Shown: positions 33,441-45,240 of the stretch, piece by piece
Layout: every line of letters starts with the position of its first letter
Position numbering within the stretch: the stretch's first letter is position 1
DNA from: Perkinsus olseni
Taxonomy: Eukaryota > Perkinsozoa > Perkinsida > Perkinsidae
DNA: 64,000 bases
Reading direction: 5' to 3'
Assembly: GCA_013115135.1 (NCBI GenBank)
Contig: JABANP010000082.1
Span: forward strand, 1 to 64,000
Translations under genes and position numbers: made by a program
The notes under the pieces: model-generated
Told to the model about the DNA's origin: nothing
Seen by the model: only the letters and a program-made list of their open reading frames with translations
Database searches by the model: none

Positions 33441-36253
33441 ATGTATTTGATAACCGCCCAGTTCTGGTCACCATTAGTAGTTCTCCCTCATCTTCTCATT
33501 ACGATACTCCATCTCTTCCTCCTTCTAACATCTCTACCGCTGGTCACCAGTACCACCACGGAAACGGACGTTGGATGGGAGGATACCGGGCCGAGTGTAA
33601 TATCATTCCGTATAAACTTTTCGAAGTGTTTGGCTGAATTTTTGCATGTTTGTTGAGCTCGTAGATCCAAGTCTGAGCTACAACAGAACCCGGGTCTTCA
33701 ACGGCCGTGGTCTCTCTCTCAAAACAGTCGCAGTGGACCCGGGTTTCTGTCGATATCGGAGCAGCGGCTCGCTGTAAGCGTCACGAATCCTGTAATACTT
33801 AAGGAACTTTGTAGTACAAAGAATGTCATCCTTCGAGTGGTCACATAGAGGCCTGTAAATTTTTTTTTCAACACCCAATGGAAAATGGGGTCTCAACTCG
33901 TCAGTGTGTGATAGTATGAACGATCTTAACCCCGAGGATAGGTAGCTGACTAACTCCGCCGGTTATGAGCGAGAGAGAGAAAACTGGGCTGATCGTTCGA
34001 ACGGGCATCGCTTTGGGGGCCATTGAGAACAGATTGCGGACTGCTCTCCGCAAATATCTTACGAAAATAGCGAGAAAACTGATGGAGCCTTTCTTGCAGT
34101 GTAAAACGACGCAAGAAAACCATACCTAGCGTGATGAGTGCTAGATTTGCAACCCATTCTCATTTTTCTTCAGACGCGGAGCCGCCGAGTTTCTTGGATG
34201 CCCGACCAATCCTTTAGGGACACGTTTTCGAAGGCTTTCCGCCGTATGAGTGTAAGTGGGCCTTTGATACTCACAAAGTGGCGATCGGATTCAGAGGCTT
34301 GGTTTTCCGAGAACCGTTGACATCGATAGTAAGCTTTGCTCGTCGTGTGGGAATGTTTTTTGAAGACTTATGGACTGTAGTTGCCATGACGTTCACTCGC
34401 CCGGCCTGGTATTGGGCCGACTTATATTCGCTCCAACCCGCAGCCTCCGATTGCAACGCTCCGCTGCGTCTAACCGAATCGAGCTATCGCAGTTTGATGA
34501 AACCTCACCGACCTTCCCGGGCGAAAGGCGCTCGTGCCATTCGCACTCGTTCTGTTACAAATATGCTGCAATCAGGAATCGAACCCTCGCCCTTTAGATT
34601 TAGAGTCCGGCCAGCTACCAGCTCTCCTAGATTCTGTATTTACTTAGTTCTGAATTTCGTGATTGATCTGCATCCCATAGGTGTCCCTTTCAGGAGCCGA
34701 TACTACGCGTCCGACGCAGGAGCAGTGTTACTGGACTGGAGGTGAGGCGGGGCGTGTTCGTCCTCATTTGGTCTCCGTCCCACAAGTTTGGGCTACCGGT
34801 TCGACGAGAATTGTCCTGTCTGGTCTTTCCGGTGTGTTGATTATGGATAACGCAACATCGCAACCTGACCCACGATGGCTACGTTAGTAATCAATTTTAC
34901 CACAAGAATCCCCGGTAACAAGTGCTTTTAGAAGCCTCTGGTGATGATAGCTAGCGACAAGACTGCAAAATCTTGCACTCTTGCTCTTCCTCTACGGTCT
35001 TTACATAAATCTTCAACACGGTGGTACTACATGATATCTTTCCTTGGCTCCAGCGAGGAGTACCGTGCCGTTGAGAACAATCTGGACGATTCCACAGAGC
35101 GCCGCTTGCTCACCACCCACAACGTATCTTAGGTTGACCCGTGAAGGATACATTTGGTCCCGTCCTCAGGGCCTGCCTTCTTCTGATCGTCTCGAAGTCA
35201 AACTCCGCCCCGAGCCGTGTCAATGCCCAGTCATACTCAAGGTGGACAGCGACTGGATGCCGCAAGGCTACAGCGAATTCGGCCAAGAGTACCAGAGAGA
35301 AATCTTACCTCGATCAAAGGCTTGGCCGAGAATCGAAAAGAAGACTTCCTTTATTGGCTTCCTCATCGAGGTCAATCCCGTCTCTAAGACCTTTTCAATT
35401 TCTCATGCGAGATGCAGTCCAGCGACCGACCTGTCCCCTGAGGAACATGGCATCGGGTAGTACGGACGCGGCCTGTCGCGTGGACATCAAATATGGAGGG
35501 CTCTCCATAATTTTCCGGACCTCCAAGCGAATTGGATACTGCAATTATGGCATGCGTGTAGTCGCAGGGTACCTCGCCCCACCCAATCGCAGTAGTGCCA
35601 AGCCACTGCGCTCCGAGCGCAGCGTTCGTGGCCATAAGAAATCCTTAGAGAAATCGGAGGCCTCATGGCCAGGAAGGATTTGTCTGGCAGTGTAACAAGT
35701 GGTATTGGCAGAACGCCTTTCTCCGCCGGTTCGTCTTTTTTTTCCTTCAAAAACGGACGCCTGAGCATGCGTAACGAAAAATCTGTTCCGCAGGGTATCC
35801 AGATGCCCTATGACTGGTATGATAGAAACGTTCAACCTCTTCTGCTCCGGCATCGGTATATTCTTGGTTCTTCCGGATTCTTCCTCTGTAAAAGGTCATC
35901 TTGGGTAATAACAACAAGTTTTTGCAAGGTCATTTTTGATCTAAAAAACTAACTATCTCTCCTGGCGGGACGGGGTTTTTTTCAGAGTAAATAACTTTTC
36001 CCTGCCGGAGGGTGAAGGTTGGGACGGCCTGTGTGGTCTCAAGGGGTGCCGTAACGCGGCAAGAATTGCGAATAAAGTATGGTTTAACAAGAGTGGACCA
36101 CCGACCCTGTCGACGCTGTTGGAAGTCTGCAAGGATACGCTGGGCAACGCCACAGCAGGAGCCTCTCCGAAACTGATAGAGGAACCGATGATGGGCCTCA
36201 GGAATGCAGTAAATAGGAAAACTACCGACTTGGAATGGAAGCTGGGTTTCTGA
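33441..36253 (+). CDS. Secreted protein with a C-terminal WDG/WFN domain, member 1
   Basis: ATG 33441 opens a signal peptide (LLITILHLFLLLTSLPLVTS). Following GT-AG and phase, exons are 33441-33596, 34174-34251, 34295-34328, 34381-34741 and 34787-34831, then a block near 35055-35130 (EEYRAVENNLDDSTERRLL) and one from about 35178 (SSDRLEVKLRPEPCQCPVIL). The last recognised exon (about 36000-36253) encodes GWDGLCGLKGCRNAARIANK, VWFNKSGPPTLSTLLEVC and ends KLGF with TGA. The C-terminal domain recurs in the next gene, so it is a real unit. Exons between 35.3 and 36.0 kb are uncertain. Family not recognised; likely an extracellular, Cys-containing protein. Confidence 0.5.
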
Positions 36254-36282
36254 TCCGGGAGATCTCCGGTTCGAAACCCAGC
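36241..36282. repeat. Nested inverted repeat at the end of secreted gene 1
   Basis: GCTGGGTTTC (36241-36250) pairs with GAAACCCAGC (36273-36282). Between them CCGGGAGATCTCCGG (36255-36269) is itself palindromic. It spans the stop codon (36251-36253), so it would lie at the mRNA 3' end. It contains a B-box-like GGTTCGAAACC, but I cannot fold a tRNA. Confidence 0.8.
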
Positions 36283-36729
36283 CATGCCAACTTTTTGGGT
36301 TATTGTGCCACGTCGATGTTCAAAATAATAATATCCTTCGATGGCGAGACCCGTGTTCACCCCGCCGTCATGTTTTTCGATTTCCTACAGCTCTCCGGAT
36401 TGACTTTTCCTCGTTCTTTCCGAGGCCACCAGAACTGTGAGTTTATCACCCAGTGTATTCAGCCCTGTTTAATGAACCCGCCCTCCCAGAAGAATTGAGC
36501 ATGCTAAATTTTTTTCGGGTTTTCTGGAATATTTTTTGCTTCTTTTGCGTGAAAACTAGAATATATCAGAGCAAGTCCAATGGTCGCAGTAACCAGAAAT
36601 TGGAAAGAATCGGTTATTTCGTGAGGGGTTCAGTAAGAAGGTAAAATCGGGGACGGAAACCTCGAACGCTACCGGGAGAACGGCGGGCGGTCAGATCGTG
36701 CTGTCTGGGTTAGTGTCATCGTTTTAGTT

Positions 36730-37735
36730 ATGTTTCGTCTATCTCAATTTGTCCTAGTATTGCCGGTTCTTCTGGACGGCGTGAGCTCAACGTGGGCAGA
36801 CGAGGTGGTAACGGTCATAGGCTTACACGTCGAATCATACCACATTTCCACCTCTTCGTGAGTGTTTTGGATTTTCGAATAGTCGAGTGAAGAAGCGTTG
36901 TCGTGTTGCAATGGAATCCAGGATCATCTTCAGTTCCCGGCGCGAACGGCGATGAACGTGAGGGACCGACTGCCTTCAAACTGTGAGTGTCATGCAAGCA
37001 TGGCGGTGCCACTCGACTGGCTTCCTGCATATCCTCAAACTGATCTACCGGAATATCTTTCTACAGCGACCAGGCTCGACCAGCCGGTCAGCCCGAAGGT
37101 CGGATTCTCTGCTATTTTGAGACGGGGAATTCCGGACACCATCTCGCTTATATCGGTCCACTGCTCGCCGGCGACGCTCCTTGTTGAACCGTGGGGCTAC
37201 AGGTAGTACGGGATGGCGACGATTCAGGCTCTCGCTGGATTTTCGTGGCCTTCTTCAAGGCGAGGAGTTTATTGCGAATTCGTCAGCAAGGGGATGAATT
37301 TGTTTTTGAATCTTTTTGTCGTGTCTCATGATGTGCTCAGCTGCACGGCAAGCTCGTAAAATTGAAGGTATCTTGGCGCGGAAAAAATTTTTTTCGCTTT
37401 ATTTTCGTCCGCAAGGTATGAAGGTCAAAATATGATGGCCTCATTGAGAAAGTATTCGATTCTGCTTGAGTATTCCTATTTTCCGGAATACTAGTCGACG
37501 GGTACTCGATGACATCGGATGAATCAGGTTCAGAAAAATCGATCTTTCCCGGGGGTCCTCCAGATGGGACGGCCGCTGTTCTCCTGCGAAATGCGATGAG
37601 GTCTTCGCACTCGCGAACGACATGTGGTTTAACAGAAAATTGCCAGCAGACCTGACGATGCTGAGAGATCTTTGCGACGCGGTGGCTGAGGGCGATGAAA
37701 GATTCCTGAGACCGAAAGCACCGTTCGAAGATTGA
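36730..37735 (+). CDS. Secreted protein with a C-terminal WDG/WFN domain, member 2
   Basis: ATG 36730 gives a signal peptide (LSQFVLVLPVLLDGVSS) and ends at a GTGAGT donor (36858). The final exon starts after CCTCCAG (about 37563) with RWDGRCSPAKCDEVFALAND, then MWFNRKLPADLTMLRDLC, ending FED with TGA 37733-37735. This aligns with member 1: WDGxC, a second Cys, A--AN, WFN, P-L--L--C. Middle exons are ambiguous: two frames are open around 36900-37200 (one with VHCSPATLLVEPW, another with GRILCYFETGNSG). The tandem arrangement and shared domain indicate a duplicated pair. Confidence 0.45.
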
Positions 37736-38366
37736 CGTTGAGGGCTTGGTGTAGTTTGCCCCCGTACTTGGTATTTGCAGGTCTTGTTTTTTATACTTGC
37801 TGACTTGGTGCGCATGATGTTCGATGAGGTTGAGCCGTGGTGGTGTGAACTATAAAGATACGGTTGTAATGATTCTGACTAGACTTGGGTTCAAGTATAA
37901 GTAGGGCTCTCTCCCATACTTACATGGGAGCAGACGAGTGACATTGGCCCTCTCATTCCCGTGCGGCTCTCCTCAGTGGGTGGCGGCAGCACGTTTTACA
38001 ATTCATACTTGCGCTGGAGGGTAGGAGGATCGAAAGGAGTGGTATCAGTAGCGCACAAAGAATTATTCATTAATTTTGGAGACCCGATTGACTCGTAGAA
38101 CTCTCACTAAACTCAGACATAAAAATATATACAATTCTTGCTAGCATGATAGCAGGTAAGAGGAGACACGCACATTCAGGGATGACACAGTCCTGTCTCG
38201 GTTGCTATCAGCTATAGCCGGTGATCACCATAGGCCCTGTGATGTAGGGCAGGACCCCTAGTAGCGGTCCCCTACCGTGATGAGCTCAGTAAACAGACTG
38301 CTGTGACAGTGTTCTCGTTCTAAGTTTGCTTACCGCTGCGAGCAGCACGCCCGTGGGGCCTTTGTA
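37736..38366. other. Spacer, no gene supported
   Basis: Short frames only. This is presumably the 3' region of secreted gene 2 and the promoter of the RRM gene. Confidence 0.4.
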
Positions 38367-40639
38367 ATGACTTCTTCCATCGAAGCAATGGCCGGGCCGA
38401 GCTTCACCAGTCGGACCTCGACTCAGCGCCGCGGAGACGATGATTTCTCCCCGGCCTACTATTACCTGAAGGTCTACGTTGGTGGACTGCCTCGGGGGGC
38501 GACAGAGGCTGATGTAGTTCAAGGGAAGGGAGGTGTTTTTTCGGCTTGTGCGATGGTCGGGAGTGCTTATGTTCAGAAATTTGGTAAAAGTCTTTTGTGG
38601 GAAAATCTTTCCGCGGGCTGACGGTATGTAGTTTTGCCATTATTAATACAATGATATTGAATACTGGATAATGGCAACAAAAATGATGCTGAGACCATTC
38701 AATGGTGTTTATTCTTTTTTTATATGGCTAATCTGGCTGGCCATCTCCGATGGTCTGTATTCCATCGGGACTTGGTAACTGCACGAAGCAAGTTTTGCTA
38801 TAACCGTTGAAAGTTGCGATTTTTATGGTACGAATCTTGCCTATTAATATATAGTATTATTTTATAATATGTATAATTTGTATAGTATGGAGTCCAGACT
38901 ATGGCCTATAATATGATATACAGTCCTCCAAGTGAATTTGGAATGAACCACTGTATATGGCGTAATTTTATAATATATATTTACAGTTATTATCTGTGAT
39001 ATTCCGTGTATGGGAATACGTAAAATAATGTAATTTACCTGAGTCCATCTCTGAGACATGTAAGTAGTCCGTTGGTTGAAAATCTCTCTCCAATAGCCAT
39101 GTGGGAAAAGGTAAACCTTTCCTTGAGAGCAAATTCCCTCGGAATTAAGTATCTAAAGAATCTTCGCTGTGCGCAAACTCAGATGCTGAGCTACTTCTCA
39201 CGGTATGGCCCCGTAGCTGACACGTGGCTGTATCGATCTTCTGATCCGGCCAAGATGAACTTGCCTCCGTACGGATTTGTCACTTTCCGTAATGCCGCAG
39301 ACGCTGATGCTGCTGTCGCGAGCGAACACGATTACCAGGGAGCGCACACTCTGCAGGTGAGAGGATGGGGCGAGAGGACAGAGGTTGTCTCAGTATCGGT
39401 TGAGAATAGCCTACCTTTACAGTAATAGCCTAGCTACATCCTACACGTACCATAGTAGATCGTACTACTAGTAATTAGGATAACATATAATTGTTATTAT
39501 TAAATTACGGTTAGAATTAATTAGGGCATCGTAATTAGGATCCGCTACATCCTCGTACAAGAAACCAGTAACAGCTACAGTAATTAGTCTCAGTAATATG
39601 TAGCCCTCTGAGGAATACTGAGACTTCTCAACGTACAGGGCGAACAAGCAATTCGTGAACTGTCGGAAAAGTTTCATTTTTTTGTGCGATTCGCAGAACG
39701 AACTGGTCCACCCTGTGGTCCCTAACTCTGATAAAAACTCGCACAGCGTGAAAACAGGACCGGCATTCTCTGGAGCGGTGGTTGTCGTGGGCGTTTCAGA
39801 ATATGCGAGCTCATCGTTTCTTTGAAAGTCACTCTGTTCGTGGGGCACGATACCGTTAGGCAGCAGTAGGGTACGTAGTGCGGGAGTCTGCATGCCCCTA
39901 CCGTAATTTCGTATCATCACGAGCGCGCTGTGAGGCTCCATGGACAGGCCCTTCTCTGGTAGGGATAGTGATCAGGTTAACTACGCTACGATGAAGAAGT
40001 CAGCGTCCTCGGCTGGAACGTTGGAATCAGCAATACCGAGTGGAGCTTTGGACGAGTCAGCTGTGGGCTCAGTGGCCGCATCAGGCTTGACGATTGCTGG
40101 CGCTACCGAGACTGAGCTGGGAGACTTCTTCTCGCAATGGGGATCGGTAAATACGGGCCGTTAACTGTGCGTCACATTTGTATAGTGGATGGCGGCAGCG
40201 TTATCCCATGGATGGTGGCGGGTTCCATCCGTGGCTGTTGTATCTTCTGCTAAAAAAATAATTGTGATGTCCATGTGATTCTCGGCTGAATCGCCCGTCG
40301 AGTATACGCATTCTCCTCGGTCAGTTTGTCATGTGTGTTGAACTGTCACTTGATAGTATCCACCCTGCCCCTTCGAGAATTGAAGTCGTTGATGACGCCT
40401 GATCTTTGCACTCGGGGTGGATAATCTCTGTCGTTCTCTTCTGCTTCTGTTCTTCCAGCGCTCGAGCTCAGGTGCTGCTAGTGCTGAAACCGGCCGAGGA
40501 ACCCTCCAGTTGCCTCGTACAGTACTCGGCGAGGGAGGGCGCGGTGAGGCTCCTAGCAGAACCATCGTTGAGCTTCAAGGTGAGGGGAATTTCATGGCGC
40601 AGTGACGGTAACTTGTCCTCGACCAGGGAGCAGCAATAA
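38367..40639 (+). CDS. RNA-binding protein with two RRM domains
   Basis: Exons 38367-38513, 39183-39356, 39976-40146 and 40472-40639, all in phase 0, give 219 residues. RRM1 begins with YYLKVYVGGLPRGATEAD (RNP2), continues MLSYFSRYGPVADTW and YGFVTFRNAADADAAVA (RNP1) and ends HTLQVNYATMKK. RRM2 is shorter: LTIAGATETELGDFFSQWGS, VLLVLKP and CLVQYSAREGAVRLLAEP, ending FKVRGISWR. Layout resembles hnRNP-type proteins. Introns are long (669, 619, 325 nt) and AT-rich, unlike most genes here. A further exon could follow if the last one is spliced at a GTAACTTG site near 40611; QRDVPANLGFDEEYLV then opens at about 40648. Confidence 0.8.
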
Positions 40640-41006
40640 CGGTAACGCAGCGTGATGTGCCGGCCAATCTAGGGTTTGATGAGGAGTATCTTGTCCGAAG
40701 AGCGACAGCTCGGCATAGGGCGAAGACAAGGAGTCCTTACGAAGGAAGTAGTCCCCGGGGGTCCCTTGCTGTGGGGTCGGGTCGGTTGTTCGTCATCCAG
40801 TTGCCCGCCGTTTCTTGGCACGTAGGGAAATGGCTTGGGAGTCATTGTAGGCGAGATCTTACCGTAGTCGTTCGCGAGTGTATTGGAAAACTCCTGCGCT
40901 CGAACTCGAGTCTGCTTCGAATATTCCTGGATATCACCCTCTTTAGCTCAGCTCCAATGTGAGTCACATTGTGTGGCTGTTCAGTGTTGAGGTTATGGCT
41001 TTACAG

Positions 41007-41221
41007 TAATTGTTGACAAATTCTCGAGAAAATTAGAAGAAAATGTGGTACGACTCCGAGAACGCATTGCCTCCGGTCCAGATACGGAGGCGAGCCTGTT
41101 GGACCTCGGTGACCCGCCGCAGCTGCCGAAGCTGCGTGGATACGAATTCTCAATGGGCCGATTGATGGCGGGAAGGTCGGTTGGTGGTCTCGGCAAGGTT
41201 GCGTATAGCTCATCTGACTGA
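41007..41221 (+). CDS. Coiled-coil C-terminal exon, gene unknown
   Basis: After a GCTTTACAG acceptor the frame encodes VDKFSRKLEENVVRLRERIA, then DTEASLLDLGDPPQLPKL and GYEFSMGRLMAGRSVGGLG, ending YSSSD with TGA. A GTGAGTCAC donor 47 nt upstream (about 40959) ends a possible preceding exon (SLAQLQ). Composition is coding-like: charged helix, then a Gly-rich tail. It may be the end of the RRM gene or of a separate short gene beginning near 40.65 kb. No family recognised. Confidence 0.4.
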
Positions 41222-42396
41222 AGTTTCGGACCTTCGTTTTCTCTCCACTGGGTTCCATGGCAGAGAATTTTCGTAGGTCATTCTAATTTCCCGTTCGATA
41301 GAGTAATTCTTGAACTGAGAATCGACTTTGGAATTGATTTTTACACGAAAATGCGAATCCAGAATCGACTCTGAGTTTCATGTCTCGTTTATTGGACGGC
41401 CTCTGAGTGCTGCGCGGAACTTGCAATACTGTTAGTCAGGCTAGTAGTAGCAACAGCAGAATTTAGTCTGCTCAGGCCAAGGGGAGAATCCACCGTCCCC
41501 ATCGAGCTAGCCCCTGTCAATGGAGATAGCGGTCGGTCCAGTGCAGCAGTCCTGCGCCCTCGAAGTGGAGTTGATGTCACCTTGAGACGGAAGAGCGGGG
41601 ACGATGCCGAGTAGGTGCAAATGTTGTTGTCGGGTAACTCGGGGATCCCTCGGCACGAGAGAACGGCTCTATCATCGATTTGCTCTCGGACTTGTGGATG
41701 ATATTGGAAATGTGTTTGTGAGTTCGTAGTCCAACGCGGGTTCCGTCTTGATAAGACTCTTGCTGATGTGCTCAGTTAGGGACTCTCTGTAGCGATTGAT
41801 ATGCAGTGTAATGAGACGGTCGGCACTGTGTGTTTCTTCTTGGGACTGTCTCGCTGGAAATTCACCACCTTTTTTTCGTGATCTACAGTTTTACGCGACT
41901 TTGAGAAGTGCCATCTGGTATCGCTTCGCGAGAAAATACTACGAAGGGACTCTATTAAACAACAATGAAGACAGGATGAACTTATATCACCCTCCGGACC
42001 ATCGGCCTGGCGAGGGTCTTTCAACCGGGCGCTGATGTCTCCTGAGCACCACTACTTCATGTACTTCATGGAGAGGGGCGGAACGGACTCGAACTCAGCC
42101 CTCATGGGCGTGGTGTGGCATATTATAGTTTCTCGAGATGGAGAGACTGCAATATTTCTCCTGATATTTACATTACATCACAATTGCAGTGTAAAACGCG
42201 ATTTACACTCGGCACTTGACGATAAATCAGTTCCCTCGCGATATGATCCGTGTGTTTTTTCGCGAAGCGGGAAGCCGTGCCATACCGCGAGTGTCTCATT
42301 TTTCGCCTCGCGCAAACATTAGACAATCACACAACCTAAACAATGTGAAGAACGCGATTTACACCCCATATTCCGCGATGAATTAATTTTTTCAAG

Positions 42397-42469
42397 AAAT
42401 TCTCGATTGTGTTTTTTCTCGCAAATTCTCAATGTGTTTTTTCGCGAAATTCTCAATGTGTTTTTGGCG
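42397..42469. repeat. Tandem repeat, about 24 bp, three units
   Basis: AAATTCTCGATTGTGTTTTT-, AAATTCTCAATGTGTTTTTT- and AAATTCTCAATGTGTTTTT-type units follow each other, each ending in a C/G-rich TCGC, CGCG or GGCG. A related GTGTTTTTTCGCG occurs at about 42250. Confidence 0.75.
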
Positions 42470-43439
42470 AAATGATCGTCATTGCCATATGTTTTTTCGG
42501 GAAGTGATTTGCCTTCATATCACATCTCTGTTAGCGCTTTCTTTTCACTTTGCGAAAAACGCCACCTCGCGTATTACGGTGAAACTCGATTGATGTCGGT
42601 CATCAAAATTTGATATCTTGGCAACTCAGCAGGTCACCTTCGCCGAAGAGCTGGAAAGCATCGGAGAGTAATGGCGGCTATGATAATGATCGAAGCGGCA
42701 ACAAGAGACGGAGAAGGGGATCGAGCGATCTGTCGAGGAGTCGGAGGCGGAGCGATGATAAGACAACGTGAGTTCGATTTATCAATCGCTAGCCGATGCG
42801 ATGAATCTTATCGTTCGTCATCGTGGACATCTCGACTGACTAATGCGATGGAAGCACACTAGCGCGATTCGAGACCTTGTTTTGACACTGTGTGCTCCCC
42901 GTTGGTGTCTTCCGGGAATTCGTGAATAGTTCTTCTCCGCGCTCCGCAGCGTGAGCCTGGGGTCGCGGACGGATACGGAACCTCTCGCGGGGTTTCTCCA
43001 ACCGAAGATCGTGGAAAAGAGCACATTCTGTTCAGCACAGCGAGGCTCGGTTGTATTTCAGGCCTTCTCCGAGTCGGCGAGATGTTACTTGATGGTGTGT
43101 CACTGCGGGTTGGTCGTACTGAGCTATTGAGTAACGACTGTATGATGCTGTATGCCTGTGGTGGTGGCTGTTGCCTGTTGTTCCTCATGCAGGAATTTCC
43201 AACGCGCTCCAGAAAGAGTTGCGTTATGGTCAGAGTATCGCCATCGGTTATTCCTGAAGGTTGACAGTGTCAAGTTGACACGCTTCAATGCAGGGCCAGT
43301 GATTTACTGGCTCATGTATGGAAGCGTCGGTCGGATCGGTAACGGCTCTGACGGATGAACCTTCGCCGCTCAACGTTCTCTTCATTTGACTGAGGAATCC
43401 TGAGTGAGGAGGAAACACGTGTCGCCATGAAACGTCTCG

Positions 43440-43600
43440 TTACAGAGCTGTAACAAGTCACGGAGTTCCGTCTCTGGTGTTTCGCGGGCTGTTAAAAGCG
43501 TGCGCCATCTGGTCAGCTTAAAACACAAGAGCAGCTTTTCGATGGGCTACAACCGAGGCTCCACCGCGTTCCCGCTTGAGGGTTCGTTATGGCCTCAATA
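43440..43600. repeat. Relic of the duplicated spacer cassette
   Basis: GGAGTTCCGTCTC, TTTCGCGGGC and AAAAGCGTGCG resemble GGAATTCCGTCTCCCG, TTTTCGGGAC and the AGCGTGCG/AGCGCGCG words at about 48062, 52672 and 55160. The later CCGCGTTCCC and AGGGTTCGT words recur at about 55368. It is the farthest copy of the array. Confidence 0.6.
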
Positions 43601-43915
43601 AGAGCGGAAAAACAACCGCCGCCTGAAAGAGATCATACCCAAATTGTGTATGATCTGTGCAATCATGTGTGTTTGGGGGGGAGGCGTAGGAGCACTAACG
43701 ATAGCAGGACCAGTCCACGATTGACGAACACGATAGGCCGGAAAGAGTCGATGTATGAAAAGGGACAACTACAAAATGGCTAACTCGCTAATGGCTAAGG
43801 ATCGATCAACATCGTAAGTTACGCATATACATTGGCGCGCCGAAATTGAGCGGCTCTACTAACAACTCTAACAATGTGCAACACAGTACATCATGGACGA
43901 GGGCTTTGATCAGCT

Positions 43916-45007
43916 TTACGCGAGTCGAGCGACTCCAAGTTTACCCTCAGATGGACGGAACTCGAAGTAGGTTCCGACTAGCACGAACGCCGGTAGTCTC
44001 CACGTCTCGTTGGGGTCGAGTTTAAAAGCTAGAGAGCAGGTCCCAGCAGAATTTCGGGCATAGTTGGTAACATATATCGGGACACCCTGGTCATCATCAG
44101 CCTCACCGAGGCACATCTTAATGGGCGGAATGAACCTCATGAAGGCGCAATCGAATACGAAGAGCTCCAGTCCGGGAACCCATTGATAATTAACAGCAAC
44201 TCCAGCTGAGGCTGAAGCCTCAGCGAAAATCTGCGGGACCAGCTTGCGAAAGTAAAAGCTTGGTGCAAAGATATATTCAGCTCTAGTATCAATGATCCCA
44301 CTTTCATCACCAAAGCTTGAGGTCCTCTGACCAAGTCTTACCATTCCGACTGTGACCCTGTAACCCCTGTCGCCTGGGCGACCCCTGAGCGGGGTAAACC
44401 TTAGTGGTCCAACGTGCAAGCTGGGGTCTCCGCCGCCAAGTAGGAGCTCCCCGGTCACTGCACCACAGCGATGCTTTCTTAGGTAGAGCGCGAATGTCGT
44501 GCTTGCTACTGTCCCTTGTAGTTGAGACATAAAAGGGGGATAACCGGGAGTGTCTTCAGGTCCAAGACCGATAGAATGAAACGGTAAGGAGTTATCGGGT
44601 GCCTCATGCCCGTGAACCAATCCATAATGGATCCGTATACCACCAGTTCCGCCGATTGTCGCCCATCCTCGGCTCCGAAATACATCAACCTTCGTCCCGT
44701 CTGTGTAAGTGATTGTCGAGGTGTCGGACGGTCGACACAGGTCGCACCTATAGGAGCCGATAGACGGATTGCTACAATAACCCTGATCGTAAGTGCTGTC
44801 GAACCAAGTACTCCACAAGAAGAAGGTGGCGGAGGAGCCAGTATCGATCAGGGCATGCATCTTTTGGGTGTTAATGCTTATGTCTCCGAGCAGAGCATAT
44901 CCGTAGCCAGGTAAATAGTCATAGGATGTTGGTGTTCTGAGTACTTGTCCGTGTGTGACAAAGAATACACCAAACCAGACCGGTAGAAGTACGGAGGCTC
45001 CGCGCAT
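43916..45007 (-). CDS. Pepsin-like aspartyl protease (family A1), single exon, altered second active site
   Basis: 363 residues from ATG 45007. A signal peptide (ASVLLPVWFGVFFVTHG) is followed without an obvious long propeptide by the first active site MHALIDTGSSATFF (Asp about residue 55), a short Cys-rich flap region (SYRCDLC), GLGPED, LLLGGGDPSL and the second site IIDTRAEYIFAP. The C-terminal strand is VLVGTYFEFRPSEGKLGVARLA. At the second site the usual DTG/DSG is DTR, so catalytic competence is doubtful; the related copy at 57.1 kb has DSG. The upstream region carries a tandemly duplicated segment (45.24-45.67 kb). Secreted proteases of this kind are abundant in perkinsids (inference). 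Confidence 0.85.
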   Translation of the reverse strand: MRGASVLLPVWFGVFFVTHGQVLRTPTSYDYLPGYGYALLGDISINTQKMHALIDTGSSATFFLWSTWFDSTYDQGYCSNPSIGSYRCDLCRPSDTSTITYTDGTKVDVFRSRGWATIGGTGGIRIHYGLVHGHEAPDNSLPFHSIGLGPEDTPGYPPFMSQLQGTVASTTFALYLRKHRCGAVTGELLLGGGDPSLHVGPLRFTPLRGRPGDRGYRVTVGMVRLGQRTSSFGDESGIIDTRAEYIFAPSFYFRKLVPQIFAEASASAGVAVNYQWVPGLELFVFDCAFMRFIPPIKMCLGEADDDQGVPIYVTNYARNSAGTCSLAFKLDPNETWRLPAFVLVGTYFEFRPSEGKLGVARLA

Positions 45008-45240
45008 TTCACCTTTGAAGGCACGAATAACTCACAAAGCCACTGATCAGGAATATTCGACCAGATCAGCTCAGGAAGATTCTAAAAAAATTCCGCAGAG
45101 AATGCAGATGCACTATAACTCAGTACAGTGCGGCTATTTGAGACGGGGCTCAAAGAGTGGTAAAATCAGACTCGACGAAAGCTAAGCAATAATGTGACGG
45201 TCACAATGTGACCTACAGCTTACTAAGCTAAGCTTATCGT

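Larger units (their letters stand above)
41222..43915. other. Mostly non-coding region with tandem repeats and a relic of the duplicated spacer cassette
   Basis: No gene is well supported. A block near 41891-42034 (FYATLRSAIWYRFARKYYEG) after a CTACAG acceptor could be an orphan exon. 42250-42520 holds repeats of a TTCTCAATGTGTTTTTTCGCG type. 43450-43600 matches the spacer cassettes of the 48-55 kb array. Confidence 0.4.

Noticed and set aside
34556..34640. tRNA gene on the minus strand (T-arm-like GGGTTCGATTCC with CTCTAAATC)
   Set aside because: The 3' strand has no matching 5' acceptor strand and the T-stem pairs poorly. The region is covered by a splice-consistent exon of the secreted gene.
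36220..36300. tRNA-Arg-like sequence around GGTTCGAAACC
   Set aside because: The 10-bp arms form a simple nested hairpin over a stop codon; D-arm and acceptor stem are missing.
35953..36360. Minus-strand frame opposite the WDG/WFN exon
   Set aside because: The plus strand shows a domain conserved in a second gene; the minus frame has no parallel there.
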